64,000 nucleotides of DNA from Paraburkholderia sp. DHOC27 (GTDB taxonomy: Bacteria; Pseudomonadota; Gammaproteobacteria; Burkholderiales; Burkholderiaceae). This document shows, piece after piece, positions 60,325 through 64,000 of the stretch. Every line of letters starts with the position of its first letter. The first letter of the stretch is position 1. A program made the translations under genes and the position numbers. The stretch covers positions 1 through 64,000 of the forward strand of contig NZ_QVQV01000014.1 in the NCBI RefSeq assembly GCF_003429005.1, given 5' to 3'. The notes beneath the pieces were generated by a model. It was not told the DNA's origin and ran no database searches. It saw only the letters and a list, made by a program, of their open reading frames with translations.

Positions 60325-60738
60325 TCAACCGGGCCGATTACGCATCCAGTCAGCCGTTTCGAAGAACGAATGCAGCAGCCGTTCGCGCAGCGCTTCAGGC
60401 AATCCGATGTCTTCCATTGCCCAGGCCATGCAGCGCAGCCATTGATCGCGCTCGCTCGACGCAATCGCGAACGGCAAATGACGTGCTCTCAGCCGCGGAT
60501 GGCCAAAACGGCTGATGTAGTGATCCGGGCCGCCCAGCCAGCCGCACAAAAACCAGAAGAATTTGTCGCGCGAGCCGTCGAGCGAAGCGGGATGCAGCGC
60601 GCGGATGCCCGCGAACTCCGGCTCGAGGTCCATCAGGTCATAGAAGCGGTCGATGAGTTCGCGCACGCGCGCTTCACCGCCCACCAGTTCGAAGGCTGTC
60701 GCTTGTTGCGACGGCGCTTCTTCGATTGGATCGGTCAT
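60325..60738 (-). CDS. Group II truncated haemoglobin
   Basis: A 137-residue 2-on-2 globin. Proximal His87 (RARHLPFAI), Tyr33 at B10 (DRFYDLM), Trp100 at G8 (RDQWLRCM) and the aromatic CD region (FFWFLCGWLGGP) mark group II (TrHbO). Such proteins bind oxygen, NO or sulfide with high affinity and may detoxify NO. It stands between the large ABC permease and AlaX genes on the same strand, 66 bases after the permease. Confidence 0.92.
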   Translation of the reverse strand: MTDPIEEAPSQQATAFELVGGEARVRELIDRFYDLMDLEPEFAGIRALHPASLDGSRDKFFWFLCGWLGGPDHYISRFGHPRLRARHLPFAIASSERDQWLRCMAWAMEDIGLPEALRERLLHSFFETADWMRNRPG

Positions 60739-60804
60739 ACGGTCAACTGCAATCTGCGAAGGGAATCAAAGGGAACAAAACGGCGCACACGACGCACCGA
60801 GCCG

Positions 60805-63381
60805 TCACGCGTCGCGCAACGACTGCAGCGCCGGCCGCGCCAGCACATGCCGCAGGCTCAGCCAGCCACCCACGCCCGCACAGGCCACGCCCGCGGCGAT
60901 GCCGGCCGGCAGAAGCCAGGGGTTGAAGTTCAGATAGAACTGGAACACCCGCGTGGCCAGCTGCCAGCCAATCACCTGCGCACCGGCTGCCGCCATCAAG
61001 CCAGCCAGCGCACCGACTGCCACGAACTCGGCGATCTGCACCGCCCGCACCTGCCGGTGCGACGCGCCCAGCGCGCGCAGCAGCGCGGATTCTCGCATAC
61101 GCTCGTCGCGCGTGCCCGCCAGCGCCGCGTACAGCACCAGCACGCCGGCGGCGAGCGTGAAGGCGAACAGGAATTGCACCGCGCCGATCACCTGTTCGAG
61201 CATGCGCTGCATCTGCGCGAGAATCGGGCCGACGTCGATCACGGTCAGGTTCGGATAGGCAGCAATCAGCCCGTCGATGGTCGAACTCTGCTCGGGCGGC
61301 AAATGGAAGCTCGTAATGAAGCTCGCGGGGAAATCCTGTAGCGCGGCAGGCGGCATCAGCACGAAGAAATTGACCTTGAACGAACCCCAGTCGAGCTTGC
61401 GCACGCTCGTCACGGGCGCGTCGACCTGCAGACCGGTCACGTCGAACCGCAGCGTGTCGCCGGTCTTAACGTGGATCAGCTTCGCGAGCCCTTCCTCAAT
61501 GGAGATCTGCGGCTGCTTCGTCTCGCCGTACCACTCGCCGCCCACAATCCGGTTATCGTCCGGCAGCGTGGTCGTGTAGGAGAGATTGAACTCGCGATCC
61601 ACCAGCCGCTTCGCGTCGTCGCTCTTGTATTGGTCCGGATCGATCGGCTTGCCGTTGATGGAAATCAGGCGGCCGCGCACCATGGGCGACAGCACCGCAC
61701 CGGGCACGCCGTGGGTATTCAGGTATTGCGTGACGGCGGCGCGTTGATCGGGCTGGATGTCGATGATGAACTGATTCGGCGCGTCGGGCGGCGTCGATTT
61801 GCGCCAGCCTTGCACGAGGTCGTTGCGCGTCATCGCAATCAACAAGAGGCACATCAAGCCGATGCCCAGCGCGGTGATCTGCAAGGCGCTGGCGCTACTG
61901 CGCCGTTCCAGCGAAGCCAGCGCGTAACGCCAGCCAATGCCCGCGTTCACACGTTCGCTGCGTACGACGCGGGCCGCGCCCCACAGCGCGAGCCGCGCGA
62001 TCAGCGCGAATATCAGCAGGCCGCCCGCGAAACCGCCCGCGACGATGCCGCCCAGTTTGAGTTCGCCGGCCGCCACGATCAGGAGCGCGCCGAACAGCAC
62101 GATCCCCAGCGCGTAAGCGGCCCATGCGGTGCGTGCTTCCTCGCCCCACTCCCGGCGCAGCACACGCACCGGCGGCACGCGCGTCAGCGGCAGCAACGGC
62201 GGCAGCGCAAAGCCGAGCAACAGCACCAGACCCGCCGCGATCCCTTCGAGCGCGGGCCATGCCGTGGGACGCGGCAACACCACGTCGATCAGACTGCCGA
62301 GCCAGGTCAGCAAGGCCAGATGTCCCGCGTAGCCGAGCACGACGCCCACCGCGCCGCCAATCAACCCGAGCCCGAAGAACTCAAGAAAGAACAGCGAGCG
62401 CAGCGTGCGCTGACTCACGCCGAGGCAACGCATCGCCGCGCAGCCGTCCAGATGACGGCGCATGTAGCGATGCGCGGCCATCGCAATGGCCACGGCAGCC
62501 AGCATGGCGGTGAGCAGCGACACCAGCGTCAGGAAATGGCTGGCGCGATCTAGCGTCTCACGCACTTGCGGTTGGCCATCGTGCAGCGATTCGAGCGCGA
62601 CGCCGCGCATCTTGCCACCGTCCACGCGCTCATGCGCCCAGGCCGCGAACTGCGCCACCGGACCATTCGCACCCGCCACCAGCAGACGGTACGTGACGCG
62701 GCTGCCGAATACGATCAGGCCGGTGGACGGCAGTTCGTCCGCGCGCAGCATCAGGCGCGGCGAAAAGTTGACGAAGCCGAAGCCGCGGTCCAGTTCACGC
62801 GTGATGATGGCCGCGACCTTGAAGCTGCGATTGCCCACCCGCACCGTATCGCCGACGTGAATCTTCAGCGCGTCGAGCAGCGCCTGATCGGTCCACACGG
62901 TGCCGGGCGCGGGAATGCCCGAGGCCGGATGATCGGCGGCGCCGGGCGCGCTGGCGATACGCAACGCGCCACGCAGCGGATAAGCCGTCGACACCGCCTT
63001 CAACGCGGCAAGGCGCGACACGGGCTGAGCGCCCGTCGAACTGATCATGCTGGGGAAAATGGCGGTGGTCGCCATTTGCAGGCCGAGCGTCCTGGCCTGT
63101 TCGCTGAACTGGGGATCGACGGGATGATCGGCCCTGACGATGAAATCGGCGCCGATCATGCGCCGCGCGTCACGTTCGAGCCCTTGATGGAGGCGATCGG
63201 CGAGAAAGCCGACGCTCGACAGTGCCGCGACCGCCAGAACCAGCGCGAGCAACAGCATTGTCAGCTCGCCAGCACGCCAGTCGCGCTCGGTCATCCGCAC
63301 GGCCTGGCGCAGCAGATCGCCAACGCTAAAAGGACGGTTTCGCGCAGCGGACGCCGCGCCGACCGGTGGTGAGGCGCTCAA
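60805..63381 (-). CDS. FtsX-like ABC transporter permease (YbbP/COG3127 type)
   Basis: A 858-residue membrane permease of the YbbP kind, ten helices in the pattern 1 + 3 + 3 + 3-like. The first helix is 41-60 (LTMLLLALVLAVAALSSVGF), a periplasmic MacB-type domain follows, and FtsX domains are at about 280-400 and 735-850. YbbAP-like systems export or extract lipids or peptides; the ATPase gene (ybbA) is not in the window to the right of this point. A TTG at 63381 (MSASPPVGAAS) overlaps the DUF4126 stop (TTGA) and has GGAG about 11 bases upstream, so it is the likely start. Confidence 0.85.
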   Translation of the reverse strand: MSASPPVGAASAARNRPFSVGDLLRQAVRMTERDWRAGELTMLLLALVLAVAALSSVGFLADRLHQGLERDARRMIGADFIVRADHPVDPQFSEQARTLGLQMATTAIFPSMISSTGAQPVSRLAALKAVSTAYPLRGALRIASAPGAADHPASGIPAPGTVWTDQALLDALKIHVGDTVRVGNRSFKVAAIITRELDRGFGFVNFSPRLMLRADELPSTGLIVFGSRVTYRLLVAGANGPVAQFAAWAHERVDGGKMRGVALESLHDGQPQVRETLDRASHFLTLVSLLTAMLAAVAIAMAAHRYMRRHLDGCAAMRCLGVSQRTLRSLFFLEFFGLGLIGGAVGVVLGYAGHLALLTWLGSLIDVVLPRPTAWPALEGIAAGLVLLLGFALPPLLPLTRVPPVRVLRREWGEEARTAWAAYALGIVLFGALLIVAAGELKLGGIVAGGFAGGLLIFALIARLALWGAARVVRSERVNAGIGWRYALASLERRSSASALQITALGIGLMCLLLIAMTRNDLVQGWRKSTPPDAPNQFIIDIQPDQRAAVTQYLNTHGVPGAVLSPMVRGRLISINGKPIDPDQYKSDDAKRLVDREFNLSYTTTLPDDNRIVGGEWYGETKQPQISIEEGLAKLIHVKTGDTLRFDVTGLQVDAPVTSVRKLDWGSFKVNFFVLMPPAALQDFPASFITSFHLPPEQSSTIDGLIAAYPNLTVIDVGPILAQMQRMLEQVIGAVQFLFAFTLAAGVLVLYAALAGTRDERMRESALLRALGASHRQVRAVQIAEFVAVGALAGLMAAAGAQVIGWQLATRVFQFYLNFNPWLLPAGIAAGVACAGVGGWLSLRHVLARPALQSLRDA

Positions 63382-63989
63382 TCGTGCCGGCTCCTGACGA
63401 GTCGCGTCACCATGTGGGTCGCCATGCCGCGAAAACCGCCCTGCACGCCGCGCCACAGACGGGGCAGCGCCCAGCTCGCCAGCATCAGAAAGCCCACCAT
63501 CAGGAGGAGAAACAGCGCCGGAACGAACAGCGCGAGCAGGATGCCGCCGAACACGAGGCCGTCTTCAGCGGTGGAGGTCACCACGTTCGAAACCGGTTCG
63601 GGGGAAAGGTTGATCAGCGCCCGGGTGCCCGCCTTTGCCAGATGGGCGGTGCCGGCCAGCGTGCCGCCCGCCAGCGCGGCGACCGTCAGCAGTGCCGGAT
63701 CGGCATGGCCGAGCGCGCCGGCTGCCAGCACGGCGCCGGCCGGAATACGGATAAAGGTGTGGATGGCGTCCCACAGGGAATCAAAGGCAGGAATCTTGTC
63801 GGCCAGGAATTCGGCCACGGTCAGCACGGCCGCCACGCCGATTACCCACGACGAGGACAGCGCGGACAAGGTATCGGGTAAGTGGATGAAGCCGAGGCGC
63901 GCGAACACGCCGGCGAGCAGAACCGTCAGATAGAGACGCAGGCCGCTGCCCCAGGACAGGCCCGCTGCAAGCGAGAGTGGTTCAAGCAT
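63378..63989 (-). CDS. DUF4126 membrane protein
   Basis: A 203-residue integral membrane protein of DUF4126. Hydrophobic segments at about 3-30 (LSLAAGLSWGSGLRLYLTVLLAGVFARLG), 46-65, 82-100, 140-165 and a C-terminal basic end (RLVRSRHD). Function is unknown. It begins 11 bases from the right edge, so its upstream context is missing, and it is translationally coupled to the permease. Confidence 0.85.
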   Translation of the reverse strand: MLEPLSLAAGLSWGSGLRLYLTVLLAGVFARLGFIHLPDTLSALSSSWVIGVAAVLTVAEFLADKIPAFDSLWDAIHTFIRIPAGAVLAAGALGHADPALLTVAALAGGTLAGTAHLAKAGTRALINLSPEPVSNVVTSTAEDGLVFGGILLALFVPALFLLLMVGFLMLASWALPRLWRGVQGGFRGMATHMVTRLVRSRHD

Positions 63990-64000
63990 GGCCGCCTCCA

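Overview
The window is a high-GC chromosomal segment of a Burkholderiales bacterium, most likely Paraburkholderia or Burkholderia. The evidence is the gene content and order: the nuoA-N operon followed by DUF2818 and a NUDIX gene; rpsO-pnp-quinone oxidoreductase-tpiA-secG-tRNA-Leu-nuo; ilvB-ilvH-ilvC-psd-pss-leuA; and Burkholderia-type families such as DUF2863, DUF3619, DUF3106 and a BspC-like protein. Nearly all of it is housekeeping or ordinary accessory metabolism. I see no prophage, insertion sequence or CRISPR array.

Layout. 1-330: leader and tandem promoters of a ribosomal RNA operon that runs off the left edge. 600-8760: mixed genes (DUF2863, a LuxR-type regulator with a degenerate receiver, a membrane protein, a secreted lysine-rich protein, an M14 carboxypeptidase, yaaA, a PIN protein, a methionine-type aminotransferase). 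8849-19023: a GST, then acyl-CoA metabolism as a rightward five-gene operon (hydroxyacyl-CoA dehydrogenase, enoyl-CoA hydratase/isomerase, histidine phosphatase, ACAD11-like kinase, acyl-CoA dehydrogenase) facing a leftward operon (DUF1178, two acyl-CoA dehydrogenases, two MaoC hydratases). 19347-35350: NUDIX, DUF2818 and all 14 complex I genes, leftward. 35511-42462: tRNA-Leu(GAG), secG, tpiA, quinone oxidoreductase, pnp, rpsO and an amino-acid-type binding protein. 42680-50499: a lipoprotein, leuA, pssA, psd and ilvC/H/B. 50850-53329: a sigma factor with DUF3619, DUF3106 and RDD genes. 53581-58738: an LpxH-like phosphoesterase, a glycosyltransferase, a long DgkA, a TetR regulator, a LOG-family protein and an SDR. 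58792-63989: DUF924, AlaX, truncated haemoglobin, a large ABC permease and DUF4126.

The most interesting signals are regulatory. (1) Upstream of leuA a promoter places its start point at the AUG of a 27-codon leader peptide carrying four CTA leucine codons in nine codons: a candidate leaderless attenuator. (2) A 28-bp near-perfect palindrome covers the promoter of the leftward acyl-CoA operon and shares a 10-bp core with a palindrome in the promoter of the TetR gene at 56.6 kb, suggesting a regulator-operator pair. (3) A 9-bp inverted repeat brackets the ilvB promoter. (4) The pnp leader holds three strong hairpins. At protein level, the kinase and acyl-CoA dehydrogenase genes at 12.7-15.1 kb are the separated halves of the eukaryotic ACAD10/11 fusion, and NuoL carries a histidine-rich insertion.

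Starts were chosen from Shine-Dalgarno sequences, gene overlaps and family N-termini. No alignment or search could be run, so names rest on recognised motifs, length and gene order.
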